The position numbers were made by a program, and so were the translations under genes. From assembly GCA_963834135.1 (NCBI GenBank), contig CAWIAN010000005.1, positions 620,001-684,000 of the forward strand: a stretch of DNA of 64,000 bases, in the 5' to 3' direction. The stretch's first letter is position 1, and each line of letters starts with the position of its first letter. The DNA is from Bog-257 sp963834135. Its GTDB lineage: Bacteria > Acidobacteriota > Terriglobia > Terriglobales > Acidobacteriaceae. The notes beneath the pieces are model-generated. The model ran no database searches, was not told the DNA's origin, and was given only the letters and a program-made list of their open reading frames with translations. Shown here one piece after another: positions 33,177-42,504 of the stretch.

Positions 33177-33764
33177 ATGCTTCTGTTCAAGCTATCCCTG
33201 AAGCTTTGCTATTCCACGGCAATGGCAGCGGTAATCTTGGCTATACCAGCGCACGGGCAGACGGCGCTGTACGACAACGGTCCAGATGGAGATGCAGGCT
33301 TCTACCATGTGAACTTTGGAGCAGCTGCCGCAAACTCGTTCGTACTGTCGCAACCGGCCAGGGTGACCGGTGCAAGTCTGACGCTGTATGACGTCGACGA
33401 TCGCAATCAACCCGAACACCTTAAGTGGCAGATTACGACCCAGCCCCTCGGTGGAACCGTACTAGCCAGCGGCTTCGCGCCGCTCATCAGCCTGCAACCG
33501 CCCTATCTCACAAAGTTTCTCTACTTCGCATGGCAGGTCGGGTTCGATATCCCGGCGGTCAATCTGCCTGCGGGAACTTACTATTTACAGATCCAGGATG
33601 TCGTGACCCATTGGGACAGCTGGGCTTTCTGGGCGCAGAGCAGTGACGGCAGCTCGCAAGGCTACTACGAGGCTGTCAGCCCAATCGGCGACTCGATAGT
33701 AACGGTGGTTCCTTCGGAGACATTTTCCGTCTTAGGTGAGTGGCGAGAGGCGTCCGCCAGATAG
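33177..33764 (+). CDS. Secreted beta-rich protein of unknown function
   Basis: The 195-aa product has a signal peptide (to about residue 28, AIPAHGQ). A beta-sandwich-like domain follows, with DNGPDGDAGFYHVNFGAAAA, a TGASLTLYDVD segment, WQITTQPLGGTVLASG and LPAGTYYLQI. This pattern is known from acidobacterial PEP-CTERM-type exported proteins. The usual PEP-CTERM anchor is missing, and the frame ends shortly after FSVLGEWREASAR. It could be free or have lost its anchor. GGGAG lies about nine bases before the ATG at 33177. Confidence 0.65.
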   Translation: MLLFKLSLKLCYSTAMAAVILAIPAHGQTALYDNGPDGDAGFYHVNFGAAAANSFVLSQPARVTGASLTLYDVDDRNQPEHLKWQITTQPLGGTVLASGFAPLISLQPPYLTKFLYFAWQVGFDIPAVNLPAGTYYLQIQDVVTHWDSWAFWAQSSDGSSQGYYEAVSPIGDSIVTVVPSETFSVLGEWREASAR

Positions 33765-33867
33765 CCAGGGGATCTTTTCGTCGAAAGCCCGACCAACCTG
33801 CATTCCTGGCAACGATCCTCATGTTGCGCGCGGTCGAATTAACTCCAGACCTTGCGACGCTATCGGC

Positions 33868-33873
33868 TATAAT
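33868..33873 (+). promoter_or_regulatory. -10 box close to the kinase start
   Basis: TATAAT lies 11 bases before the ATG at 33885, so any leader would be only about four to five bases. No good -35 box is seen at the right distance. Confidence 0.55.
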
Positions 33874-33884
33874 TCTCAGCCTAC

Positions 33885-36596
33885 ATGTCCCTTTCCTCAG
33901 GTACGAAGCTGGGACCCTACGAAGTACAGGAACCGCTGGGCGCCGGCGGTATGGGCGAAGTTTATCGCGCGCGCGACACCCGGCTGGGCCGCGATGTTGC
34001 CGTCAAGGTTCTCCCGGCACATCTTTCCTCCGATCCCGAGTTGCGTCAGCGTCTGGAGCGCGAAGCGAAAGCGATCTCCTCGCTGAACCATCCGTACATC
34101 TGCACCTTGCATGACGTCGGTTCGCAGGACGGCATCGACTACCTGGTGATGGAACATCTGCAAGGCGAGACCCTTGCCGATCGCCTACAGCGAGGCAAGA
34201 TCCCGCTCGCCGAGGCCTTGAAGACCGCCATCCAGATCGCCGACGCGCTCGACAAGGCACATGCCAGCGGCGTGGTACATCGCGACCTGAAGCCAGCCAA
34301 CATCATGCTGACCAAGAACGGGACGAAGCTGATGGACTTCGGCCTGGCGAAACCTGCGCCTGGCATGAGCGCGGCAGCGGCTGCCGGCCCATCGACTCCC
34401 ACGACGCCGACCATGACCGTGGCCGCGTTCGCGGCGGCGGCTTCGAACCTGACGCAGAAGGGAACCGTTGTCGGCACGTTTCAATATCTGGCGCCGGAGG
34501 TTCTGCAGGGCGCGGAGGCCGATGCCCGCTCCGACATCTTTAGCTTCGGCTGCGTTCTCTACGAGATGGTCGCTGGACGGCGCGCCTTCGAAGGAAAATC
34601 GCAGTTCAGTGTCCTGGGCGCCATTCTCGATCACGAGCCCGAGCATCTCAGCGTGGCAGATTTTCCGCCGCGCCTCGACGAAACCGTGTTGCGCTGCCTG
34701 GCGAAGAATCCCGAGCAACGCTATGGCTGCATGCACGATGTCAAACTTCAGTTGGAAGCAGTGACGAATGCCGCGCCGTCAAGCGCCGTTCCCATTTCGC
34801 AGCCGATTCAGCTTGCGGCCCCCGCCTCTAAGACGCCATGGATGATCGCGGCTGTCGCTGCGTTAGTCGCAATCGCCATCGGCGCAGCCTATGTGATGAA
34901 GCCAACGCAGCCGCAGGCGGTCGTGCGCTCGTCGATCCTGCCGCCGGCAGGCACCGGTTTCGTGACCATGTTGCCCGCTTCGGGGCCACCCGTGCTGTCA
35001 CCCGACGGGACACGCCTTGCGTTTACGGCAAGGGATGTCAAGGGGAAGGTCTTGCTATATGTTCGTCCGCTGATGGCTGGCTCCGCGCAAGCCTTGGCGG
35101 GGACAGATGATGCAATGTATCCGTTCTGGTCGGCAGACGGTCATGAACTGGGATTTTTTGCTACCGGCAAGCTGAAGAAGATCAGTGCGGACGGCGGGCC
35201 GCCGCAGAGTCTTTGCGATACCGGTAACGCGCGCGGAGGCACATGGAACGCGGACGGCGTGATTGTCTTTACGCCGACGACCACCCAATCGCTGATGCGT
35301 GTTTCCGCCGCCGGTGGAACTCCCGAGCCCGCATCGAAGCTGGATGTCTCACACAGCGAGAACAGTCATCGTTGGCCCTACTTCCTGCCCGACGGCAAAC
35401 ACTTTCTTTACTGGGCGCGAAGTTCTGCTGGCCCGCATGAAGACTACGTCTACGTCGGCGAACTGGGAACCCTCAAGGCGAAGGTGCTGATGAAGAGCGA
35501 TTCCATGGCCATCTACGCCTCGGGCTATCTTCTGTTGCTGCGCGATCAGGCACTCATTGCTCAGCCTTTCAATCTAAACCGGCTTGAGTTCAGTGGCGAT
35601 CCTACCCTGGTGGCCGAGAAGGTGGGGATGAACGGAGCCACCGCGCACCCGCTGTTCACAGCCTCGCAAACCGGCACGCTGGTGTATCAGTCGGGTGATC
35701 TGGAAAGCGGGTGGGACCTGCTGTGGCTCAACCGCGACGGCAAGCCCAACGGCTCGGTCGCAACTGCCGATCGCTACATTACTCCGTCGTTATCGCCCGA
35801 CGGGAAGCACATGGCGGTGAATATTTTCACCGGATCGCAAGGAACTGGAGACGTCTGGATCTTCGACCTGGTGCGCGGAACCAACACCCGTTTGACCTTC
35901 GGTCCGGCCAATAACGGCGCGCCGGTTTGGTCGCCTGACGGGAACACCGTCTACTACAACTCCAGCGCCAAGGGGATTCCGCACATCAGCGCGAAAGCGG
36001 CCGACGGCAGTGGATCCGAGCGCGTCCTTCTGGACACCTCCAATATCGTGGAGATGCCGCTCAGCGTGGCGCCCGACGGTCGTTCGCTGGTGTACCTCAG
36101 AAAAGATCTCGGCAAAGATGCGGGCACACACCTCTGGGTGCTGCCGCTGACGGCCGATGCCAAGCCGTTTCCAATTTTGCAGGACAGTTGGAACGAGCGG
36201 GATGCGCAGATCTCGCCCGACGGTAAGTGGATGTCGTACGTCAGCAATGAGTCGGGACGAAACGAGGTTTATGTCACCGCATTTCCTGGCGGAGGTGCGA
36301 AGTGGCAAGTCTCCAAAGATGGCGGCACCTCGCCAAGGTGGCGTCGCGACACCAGAGAGATCTTTTTCCTCGATGCCGCGGACAACATCGTTGCTGTTGA
36401 CGTCAGCGCTTCCGGAAATGCCGTGAACCTCGGCGTCCCACACGTGCTCTTTCAGGCAGTCGGTATACAGCGAGACTACGGCCCGTTCGATGTCAGCGCC
36501 GATGGCAAGAAGTTCTTGATCAATAGCGGCAACCTGAGTCAGGGCAGCGATCCATTGACGCTGGTGCAGAACTGGCCGGCAGAGTTGAAGAAGTAG
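33885..36596 (+). CDS. Transmembrane Ser/Thr protein kinase with PD40 propeller sensor
   Basis: The 903-aa product has a Hanks-type kinase domain (about 11-290) with GAGGMGEVYRARDTRLGRDVAVKVL and HRDLKPANIML, the DFGLAKP loop and an Ala/Thr-rich activation segment. A membrane helix follows (about 320-338), and then a C-terminal PD40/TolB-like propeller (about 350-900, blades such as LSPDGTRLAF and ISPDGKWMSY). The propeller should be outside the cytoplasm and may sense a ligand. The kinase keeps the catalytic residues I can see. A second gene of the same design is at 44950. Confidence 0.92.
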   Translation: MSLSSGTKLGPYEVQEPLGAGGMGEVYRARDTRLGRDVAVKVLPAHLSSDPELRQRLEREAKAISSLNHPYICTLHDVGSQDGIDYLVMEHLQGETLADRLQRGKIPLAEALKTAIQIADALDKAHASGVVHRDLKPANIMLTKNGTKLMDFGLAKPAPGMSAAAAAGPSTPTTPTMTVAAFAAAASNLTQKGTVVGTFQYLAPEVLQGAEADARSDIFSFGCVLYEMVAGRRAFEGKSQFSVLGAILDHEPEHLSVADFPPRLDETVLRCLAKNPEQRYGCMHDVKLQLEAVTNAAPSSAVPISQPIQLAAPASKTPWMIAAVAALVAIAIGAAYVMKPTQPQAVVRSSILPPAGTGFVTMLPASGPPVLSPDGTRLAFTARDVKGKVLLYVRPLMAGSAQALAGTDDAMYPFWSADGHELGFFATGKLKKISADGGPPQSLCDTGNARGGTWNADGVIVFTPTTTQSLMRVSAAGGTPEPASKLDVSHSENSHRWPYFLPDGKHFLYWARSSAGPHEDYVYVGELGTLKAKVLMKSDSMAIYASGYLLLLRDQALIAQPFNLNRLEFSGDPTLVAEKVGMNGATAHPLFTASQTGTLVYQSGDLESGWDLLWLNRDGKPNGSVATADRYITPSLSPDGKHMAVNIFTGSQGTGDVWIFDLVRGTNTRLTFGPANNGAPVWSPDGNTVYYNSSAKGIPHISAKAADGSGSERVLLDTSNIVEMPLSVAPDGRSLVYLRKDLGKDAGTHLWVLPLTADAKPFPILQDSWNERDAQISPDGKWMSYVSNESGRNEVYVTAFPGGGAKWQVSKDGGTSPRWRRDTREIFFLDAADNIVAVDVSASGNAVNLGVPHVLFQAVGIQRDYGPFDVSADGKKFLINSGNLSQGSDPLTLVQNWPAELKK

Positions 36597-36615
36597 TTTA
36601 GTTCCCAGCGTTCAG

Positions 36616-36716
36616 GGTGCGCTAGGTTCGCGTCCTTCTTTTGGACGATAACCTGGGCCGCAACGGAAGAGGTTCGAAGAATCCAGGTTAGCCGCAAGAT
36701 GGCGAACCTGGGGCAC
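36616..36716. repeat. Palindromic repeat family R2, copy 2
   Basis: Starts GGTGCGCTAGGTTCGCG, contains a 'gtccttcttttggac' hairpin and ends GCGAACCTGGGGCAC. It lies between the kinase stop and the EF-P gene stop, that is between convergent genes. Confidence 0.8.
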
Positions 36717-36739
36717 TCGCTGAGCTGGGACTACAAAAA

Positions 36740-37315
36740 TTAGGCGCGTCCCGCAAACTCGCGCGTCTCGGTTGCGACTTTGACCTTCTCTCCCTCTTTG
36801 ATGAAGAGCGGCACACGAATCTCCAGACCCGTTTCCAACTTCACCGGCTTGGTCACGCTGCCGCTATTGGAATCGCCCCGCGATCCGGGCTCCGCGTAGG
36901 TTACCGTCAGCTCGACATGCGTCGGCAGTTCAATGCCGATCGGGTTGCCGTTGTATCTGTGCAGCTCGATTACGCACCCCTCGATCAGCAACTCCATGGC
37001 ATCGCCGATCATCTCGTCGCTGAGGCTAATGGTCTCGTAGCTTTCCTGGTCCAGAAAATGTGAGCCGTCCTTGTCGCTGTATAAGTACGAGGCGGGGCCA
37101 ATCTGCAGATCGGGTTCCTTGAACTTTTCGCTCGCCTTGAAGGTCTTCTCGAAGACCGCGCTAGTCAACAGGTTGCGCATCTTCAGGCGCACGAGTGTCT
37201 GAGCACCGCGGGCAGACGGCGTGGACACTTCCGCCTCCAGGCAAAGATATGGAGTGTTCTCCAGCTCGAAAAATGTCTTGCGCTTGACGTCGATGGCATC
37301 AATCAATGTCGCCAT
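36740..37315 (-). CDS. efp: Elongation factor P family protein with YeiP/EfpL-type loop
   Basis: The 191-aa product has the three-domain layout of EF-P, which relieves ribosomes stalled on polyproline. The C-terminal region KPVKLETGLEIRVPLFIKEGEKVKV is typical. In domain I the usual PGKGQ loop with a modified lysine is replaced by TPSARGAQT, with Arg36 in the tip region. This is the pattern known from E. coli YeiP (EfpL). So lysine modification by EpmA or a similar enzyme is not expected (inference). The start at 37315 has a GAGGA upstream. Confidence 0.9.
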   Translation of the reverse strand: MATLIDAIDVKRKTFFELENTPYLCLEAEVSTPSARGAQTLVRLKMRNLLTSAVFEKTFKASEKFKEPDLQIGPASYLYSDKDGSHFLDQESYETISLSDEMIGDAMELLIEGCVIELHRYNGNPIGIELPTHVELTVTYAEPGSRGDSNSGSVTKPVKLETGLEIRVPLFIKEGEKVKVATETREFAGRA

Positions 37316-37408
37316 GATTCCTCAAAATGGACTGGGATGAATTACTAATGTGGGCGTGCCCAGTCCATTATAAGGGTGTGGCGAGAGCGTCTTGTGCGAA
37401 CCTCACTC

Positions 37409-40400
37409 TTACGGCGCGAAGTAGCCGGAGATATCGAGAATCAGCTGCGTCGTACCCTGCGCCCAGGCGTCGGTCTTACCGTCAGTGTTGGGCACGATGG
37501 CCATGTTCGAGGTCACAGCCCCGTCGCGAGCATTGAGCGTCGACACGACGGGCTGCGGCTCGGAGTCGGGCCACAGTGTCAGATAGCCGAGTGCTCCCTG
37601 CGGTACCACGGTAGCGTTGAAGACATAGCCCTGCGAGGTAGCCGGTGGTCCGCAGGCGCTGTCGACTACGTTCACCGTGAGCTCTCCGCTGAAGGGCTGC
37701 CCGTTGCCGACGTTGCGCGTATCAAGCACACGGCAGGGAGTCAGCGCATAGAACGACAGGCCTCCCGAGCCCGGTGCAGCGAAGTAGCCGTTCACGTCGA
37801 TGATCAGATCGGTGTCGTCGTTGGCGTAGGTGGCAATCGCACCCTGGGTGCCGGCGGGAACCAGCGCGGCATTGGCAACGGTAGTTCCTGTGGGATCGTT
37901 TAAGGTCGAGACCGTCGGCTGAGGCGAGCCTTGCGGCCACACTGTCAGATAGCCCAGGTGCGAGCCCTTCGGAATCGCAGTGAAGTTCAGCGAGTAAGCC
38001 GTGGCACTCGAAGGAATGTCGCAGGCGCTGGACTGCACCGGGAAGTCACGTTCGACTCCGGCGTGCAGATACGGGCCACCGAGCGGACCATTCGGATTGC
38101 GTGTGTCGGCAACGCGGCAGGGTGTCAGCGGGTAGAACGCCAGTGTTTGCCCGCTGCTGGGGATGAAGTAGCCGTCGATGTCCAGCAGGACGTTGGTCGT
38201 GTTGGTGACGAAGACGCTGACCGAGCCGCTGTTGGTTCCGGCAGGAAGGATCACGGCATTGGCCTTGGTGCGCCCGTCGGGCGAGTTCAGCGTCGACACG
38301 GTGGGCTGACCTTCGCCGGTGGGCCAGATGGTGAGATACGAGAGCCTTCCCATCGGCACGACGGTCACGTTGAGCGAGTATGCGACGGCATTGGCCGGGA
38401 TGCCGCAAGGGTTGTCGCCTTCGGCGAGCGGAAACGAGCGCGTGGTGTTGCCAGGAATCGCTGGTCCACCGAAAGTGCCGTCGGGATTACGGGTGTCGAC
38501 CACGCGACAAGGCGTCAGCGTCACGAACTGTAGTGCTTCAGGCACAGGGTTGACGATCTGCGTCACGGAACCGTTGCTGTTGGCGTAGTTGGCGTCGCCG
38601 GAATACGCCGCAACGATGGCATCGGTGCCGACTGCCAAGGCCGAGGTCACGCAGGCTGCTTGCCCGGAGGCCAGCGTTACCGCCGTGCAGCCGGAGATCG
38701 CGACACCATTCGAGGCGAAGCCAACCGTTCCGGTCGGCGCAGGGGGACCGGCAGGAATTACCGTTGCGGTGATGGTCACCTGCTGCCCGCCGGTTGAGGG
38801 ATTCGGCGAACTGGTGACAGTGGTGGTCGAAACATCCCGGTTGACGACTTGCGGCACCGTGTTCGAGGTGCTGGGCGCCAGCGTTGCCGAGCCCTGATAG
38901 ATCGCGACCAGGCTGTCCGTGCCCACAGCCAGCGCGGAGTAGTTCAGCGTGGCGATGCCGAAGTTGTTCAGCGTGCCGGTGCCGATCTGCGAGCCGTTGC
39001 TCTGAAACGCCACGGTGCCCGTTGGAATGGTTCCATTTTGCGCGGCGACGCTGGCGGTCATGGTGACGGACTGGCCCAGGAAGGACGGGTTCGGCGCTGT
39101 GGTCAGTACTGTGGTGGTAGGAACCAACGGCGCCGGCATTAACTCATACACAGCGCCTTCGGAGTAGAGTCCGCCCGAGCCGGTGGTTCCGTAGATATTT
39201 CCCTGTCCATCGAGGACTATGCCTGCCAGAGGCTCACCACCACCGTCGTTGTTGCAATTCTGCTGGGGGCAGAACGTATAAATGACGTTGTAGTTCCAAT
39301 GGCCGCCACCGAGCGGACTCAGCTCAAAGACGTTGCCTCGGTTGGCCTGGCCGCCGCCGAAGGCGGTGTCTCCAAACACATTGTTGTGAGCGTCTGCCGC
39401 GACCCCTTTGGGGCCGTAACCATCCGTGCAGGTCGGTCCGGGGCAAAAGCTCTGCAGTAGCTGCTCCGTCCACGAACCGCCACCGCTCGGGCTCAATTCG
39501 AAGACGCCGCCGTAAACGTTAGCGCCGCCACCGCTAACCGCTCCGTAAAGATTGCCTTGTGGGTCGAAGACCACGGCAAACTCTGGGTCGTTACCATCCG
39601 GGCAACCCAAGGCGGGACAGAAACTGTAGAGAACGCTTTCGGTCCAGCCTCCGCCGTTGGGACTCAGCTCGAAGACCGTTCCGGCTTCGTTGACTCCGCC
39701 GGCCGCAGTTGGGCCGTAGAGATTTCCGTGGGCGTCAAAGATTAGGCCGCCACTCGGCCCGGAGCCGTCTGCACAATTTGTCAGCGAGCAGAAGTTGTAG
39801 AGTATGGTGTACGTCCACGATCCGCCGCCGTTCGGACTCAATTCAAAGATGAGACCCCCACCGTGACCTCCAGCGCCGTCGGCTGCGCCATAGAGGTTGC
39901 CGTGCGAGTCCACCACCAGCCCTCCGATGAATCCCGATCCCTCGGGGCAGGTAACCTGGCAGATGTTGTAGAGCACGGTTTCAGTCCACGGGCCGCTTCC
40001 GCCCGGGGGAGGGGTGAGTTCGTACACGACGCCGCCACCGTTGCTTCCACCCGCGACGGTCGTGCCGTAAAGATTGCCCTGGGAATCGAACGCCAGGGTA
40101 TAGTACGGCTCGCTGCCGTCCGGACAGCCGGATTGCAGGCAGAATGTGTAGAGCACGCTCTCGGTCCAGCTGCCGCCGCTGTGCGTGAGCTCATAAACCA
40201 CGCCCTTGTTGTTGCTGCCGCCGGCTGCCGCGACGCCGTAGATGTTGCCGTGCACATCGAGTATCGGAGTGCCGGAGGGAGCAGCTCCGTCCGCGCAACC
40301 GCTGTGAGGGCAGAAGTTGTAGAGCACACTTTGCGTGTACTGCTGGGCCGGCGCCTTCCACGGAACGAACACGACTATCAAAAGGGCGAGTGGACAGAAC

Positions 40401-40519
40401 GCACGAGGCAGACTTCGGCCTGATGTTCCGAGGCAAGAGCAGCCAAAGCGAACGGCTAGGATGATTGCGGCGGCTGACGCCAGAATCAGGACGGAAAGGA
40501 ATTCAGCCGAAAGTGACAT
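37409..40519 (-). CDS. Large secreted GloVer-repeat protein with Ig-like and CRVxDTR domains
   Basis: The 1036-aa product starts at ATG 40519 with GGAGG five bases before it. It has two N-terminal hydrophobic segments (about 8-24 and 44-58). Seven tandem repeats of 56-60 residues follow (about 62-470), each with a SVLYNFC-x-C-DG start, a GNLYG core and an end like GVVYELSP. Two Ig-like domains come next (about 472-660). Three copies of a 120-125-residue domain (LTPCRVVDTRN...DGYF) finish the protein. I see no cell anchor. This architecture is known from Acidobacteria; the role is unknown, probably surface binding. Confidence 0.85.
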   Translation of the reverse strand: MSLSAEFLSVLILASAAAIILAVRFGCSCLGTSGRSLPRAFCPLALLIVVFVPWKAPAQQYTQSVLYNFCPHSGCADGAAPSGTPILDVHGNIYGVAAAGGSNNKGVVYELTHSGGSWTESVLYTFCLQSGCPDGSEPYYTLAFDSQGNLYGTTVAGGSNGGGVVYELTPPPGGSGPWTETVLYNICQVTCPEGSGFIGGLVVDSHGNLYGAADGAGGHGGGLIFELSPNGGGSWTYTILYNFCSLTNCADGSGPSGGLIFDAHGNLYGPTAAGGVNEAGTVFELSPNGGGWTESVLYSFCPALGCPDGNDPEFAVVFDPQGNLYGAVSGGGANVYGGVFELSPSGGGSWTEQLLQSFCPGPTCTDGYGPKGVAADAHNNVFGDTAFGGGQANRGNVFELSPLGGGHWNYNVIYTFCPQQNCNNDGGGEPLAGIVLDGQGNIYGTTGSGGLYSEGAVYELMPAPLVPTTTVLTTAPNPSFLGQSVTMTASVAAQNGTIPTGTVAFQSNGSQIGTGTLNNFGIATLNYSALAVGTDSLVAIYQGSATLAPSTSNTVPQVVNRDVSTTTVTSSPNPSTGGQQVTITATVIPAGPPAPTGTVGFASNGVAISGCTAVTLASGQAACVTSALAVGTDAIVAAYSGDANYANSNGSVTQIVNPVPEALQFVTLTPCRVVDTRNPDGTFGGPAIPGNTTRSFPLAEGDNPCGIPANAVAYSLNVTVVPMGRLSYLTIWPTGEGQPTVSTLNSPDGRTKANAVILPAGTNSGSVSVFVTNTTNVLLDIDGYFIPSSGQTLAFYPLTPCRVADTRNPNGPLGGPYLHAGVERDFPVQSSACDIPSSATAYSLNFTAIPKGSHLGYLTVWPQGSPQPTVSTLNDPTGTTVANAALVPAGTQGAIATYANDDTDLIIDVNGYFAAPGSGGLSFYALTPCRVLDTRNVGNGQPFSGELTVNVVDSACGPPATSQGYVFNATVVPQGALGYLTLWPDSEPQPVVSTLNARDGAVTSNMAIVPNTDGKTDAWAQGTTQLILDISGYFAP

Positions 40520-40562
40520 GCTGCCTCCAGTTCGTTGCAGGAATCTCTACATTCAGGCGCTC

Positions 40563-40604
40563 TTACGGAGCGGAGTTGCCGGAGACATCCAGAATCAACT
40601 GCGT
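40563..40604 (-). pseudogene. 3' remnant of a paralogue of the neighbouring GloVer gene
   Basis: These 14 codons read TQLILDVSGNSAP and a stop, almost the same as the end of the intact neighbour (TQLILDISGYFAP and stop). Homology stops abruptly at the 5' side. It looks like what is left after deletion within a tandem pair. Confidence 0.65.
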
Positions 40605-41014
40605 GGATAGTCTGACAACTTGCATTACCCTTCGCACGCACAACAACTCTCAGATCACATTGCGTAAAAGCTGCACGGCACCCGTCATCGAAATTGAAGT
40701 TTCGAGCGAAGATTCTGCGATTGGAGAGGAAATAGCTCCGGCGTGATCCTGCATGTCAGCTCCAGAACCTCTGCGTTCGCTTCGATGGCCCTGGGCTGAC
40801 AGTCGGCAACCTGGAAGGTTCGGCCCTGTGCCCTAATACAGCACCGCAGACGACTGCGGCTAAGAACGATGAGACGCGTTTGTATCACGCGGGTTCTTCC
40901 AAAACAATCCCGCAGAGGTGACCCGGCGTCGCACTTCCGAGTGAGCGGCGCAATAGGAAAGTGGGGATTTCTTATCGTGCGATAGCGATACTCCTAAGCT
41001 GAGTTGTAAGCGCC

Positions 41015-41109
41015 GGTGCCCAAGGTTCACCCATCTGTCGGGTTAACCTGTGTCGCTTGCGAGACGTCCCAGGCTAGCGTCCAAAAAAAGACGCGAACCT
41101 GGGGGCACC
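41015..41109. repeat. Palindromic repeat family R2, copy 3
   Basis: Starts GGTGCCCAAGGTTCAC and ends GACGCGAACCTGGGGGCACC, with inner 'gggttaacctg' and 'cccaggctagcgtcc' parts. It is more diverged than copies 1 and 2. Confidence 0.75.
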
Positions 41110-41325
41110 TGCGGTCCCTGTCGAAGTCCTACAGCGTGCAGCCGACACAGAGGAGAGAGTCAATTCAAACTGACTCACTGATCCACCCTCCCTAGCCGTC
41201 CCTCCGTTCGGTCTTATACAATCAAGGGTTTCCTACTGTTACGCCATCCTTGTAAGGAGCAGACACTCCGGTCACACCGGCCGGAAACGCGAGTCAAGAT
41301 AGCTCGCGCCGTCGTACTAACAAAA

Positions 41326-42504
41326 ATGAAAATACACGAGTATCAGGGAAAGGCCATTCTTGCGAAGTATGGAGTGGCAGTTCCGCGGGGAGAGATGGTG
41401 GAAAGCCGTGAAGATGCACTCGACGCGGCCCGCCAGCTGTTCAGTGCAGGCGCCACGGGAGTTGTCGTCAAGGCGCAGATTCATGCTGGAGGCCGCGGTA
41501 AGGGTGGCGGCGTGAAGATTGCCAAGTCGGTCGAAGAGGCCGGCGAACTGGCAACCAAGATCCTGGGCATGAAACTCGTCACCCATCAGACAGGTCCCGA
41601 AGGCAAAACCGTGCAGCGGCTGCTGATCGAAGAGACGCTGCCCATCGCGCGCGAGCTGTATCTTGGCATCGTGCTCGATCGCGCTAACGGCCGCAACGCC
41701 TTCATGGCTTCCGCTGCCGGCGGCATGGAGATCGAAGAGGTCGCCGCGAAGGATCCGAACGCCATCATCAAGGAGCACATCGTTCCCGGCTTCGGACTGC
41801 GTCCCTACCAGGCACGCGAGATCGCCTTCCGCCTCGGCCTCGAGCCCAAGTTCATCAACGGCGCGGTGAAGTTCATGATGGCCCTGGCGCGCGCCGCCGA
41901 GGAAACCGACGCGTCGCTGGTCGAGATCAATCCGTTCATCACCACGACCGACGGCCGCCTCTTCGCGCTCGACGCAAAGATGAACTTCGATGACAATGCC
42001 CTCTATCGCCATCCTGAGATTAAAGAGCTGCGCGACGTCACCGAAGAAGATCCGCTCGAAGTCGAAGCCAGCAAGTACAACCTGAACTACATCAAGCTCG
42101 ACGGAAACGTCGGCTGCATGGTCAACGGTGCGGGCCTGGCGATGGCCACCATGGACATCATTCAGTACGCCGGCGGCATGCCGGCAAACTTTCTCGACGT
42201 AGGCGGCGGCGCCAACGAGGAGCAGGTGACGCACGCTTTCGAAATCCTGTTGAGCGACAAGAACGTGAAAGCGGTCCTCATCAACATCTTCGGTGGCATC
42301 CTGCGCGTAGACACGCTGGCCAACGGCATCGTTAGCGCGGCGCGGGCGACCAACATTCAGCTGCCGATCGTGTTGCGGCTGGAAGGAACCAACGTCGAGA
42401 AGGGCCGCGAGATCCTGAAAGGGAGCGGACTGAAATTCATCGTGGCAGAGACCATGAAAGACGCGGCCGAAAAAGTTGTCGCCGCCGCCAAGGGGGGACA
42501 ATGA
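41326..42504 (+). CDS. sucC: Succinyl-CoA ligase (ADP-forming) beta subunit
   Basis: The 392-aa product makes, with SucD, ATP or GTP from succinyl-CoA in the TCA cycle. MKIHEYQGKAILAKYGVAVP is the family start, and an ATP-grasp domain (KAQIHAGGRGKGGGVK) follows. The C-terminal ligase domain carries GGGANEEQV and INIFGGILRVD. The length is normal. The next gene, sucD, overlaps it by four bases (ATGA), so translation is coupled. Confidence 0.97.
   Translation: MKIHEYQGKAILAKYGVAVPRGEMVESREDALDAARQLFSAGATGVVVKAQIHAGGRGKGGGVKIAKSVEEAGELATKILGMKLVTHQTGPEGKTVQRLLIEETLPIARELYLGIVLDRANGRNAFMASAAGGMEIEEVAAKDPNAIIKEHIVPGFGLRPYQAREIAFRLGLEPKFINGAVKFMMALARAAEETDASLVEINPFITTTDGRLFALDAKMNFDDNALYRHPEIKELRDVTEEDPLEVEASKYNLNYIKLDGNVGCMVNGAGLAMATMDIIQYAGGMPANFLDVGGGANEEQVTHAFEILLSDKNVKAVLINIFGGILRVDTLANGIVSAARATNIQLPIVLRLEGTNVEKGREILKGSGLKFIVAETMKDAAEKVVAAAKGGQ

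Larger units (their letters stand above)
40520..41325. other. Long gap between the GloVer gene and sucC
   Basis: In 806 bases I find the remnant of a second GloVer-type gene (40563-40604), one R2 repeat (41015-41109) and a TACAAT box at 41217-41222 that could be the -10 of the sucCD promoter (leader about 100 bases). No intact gene is seen. Confidence 0.6.

Noticed and set aside
33700..33884. PEP-CTERM anchor in another frame after the secreted protein at 33177
   Set aside because: I read the other frames and found no PEP motif or hydrophobic tail.
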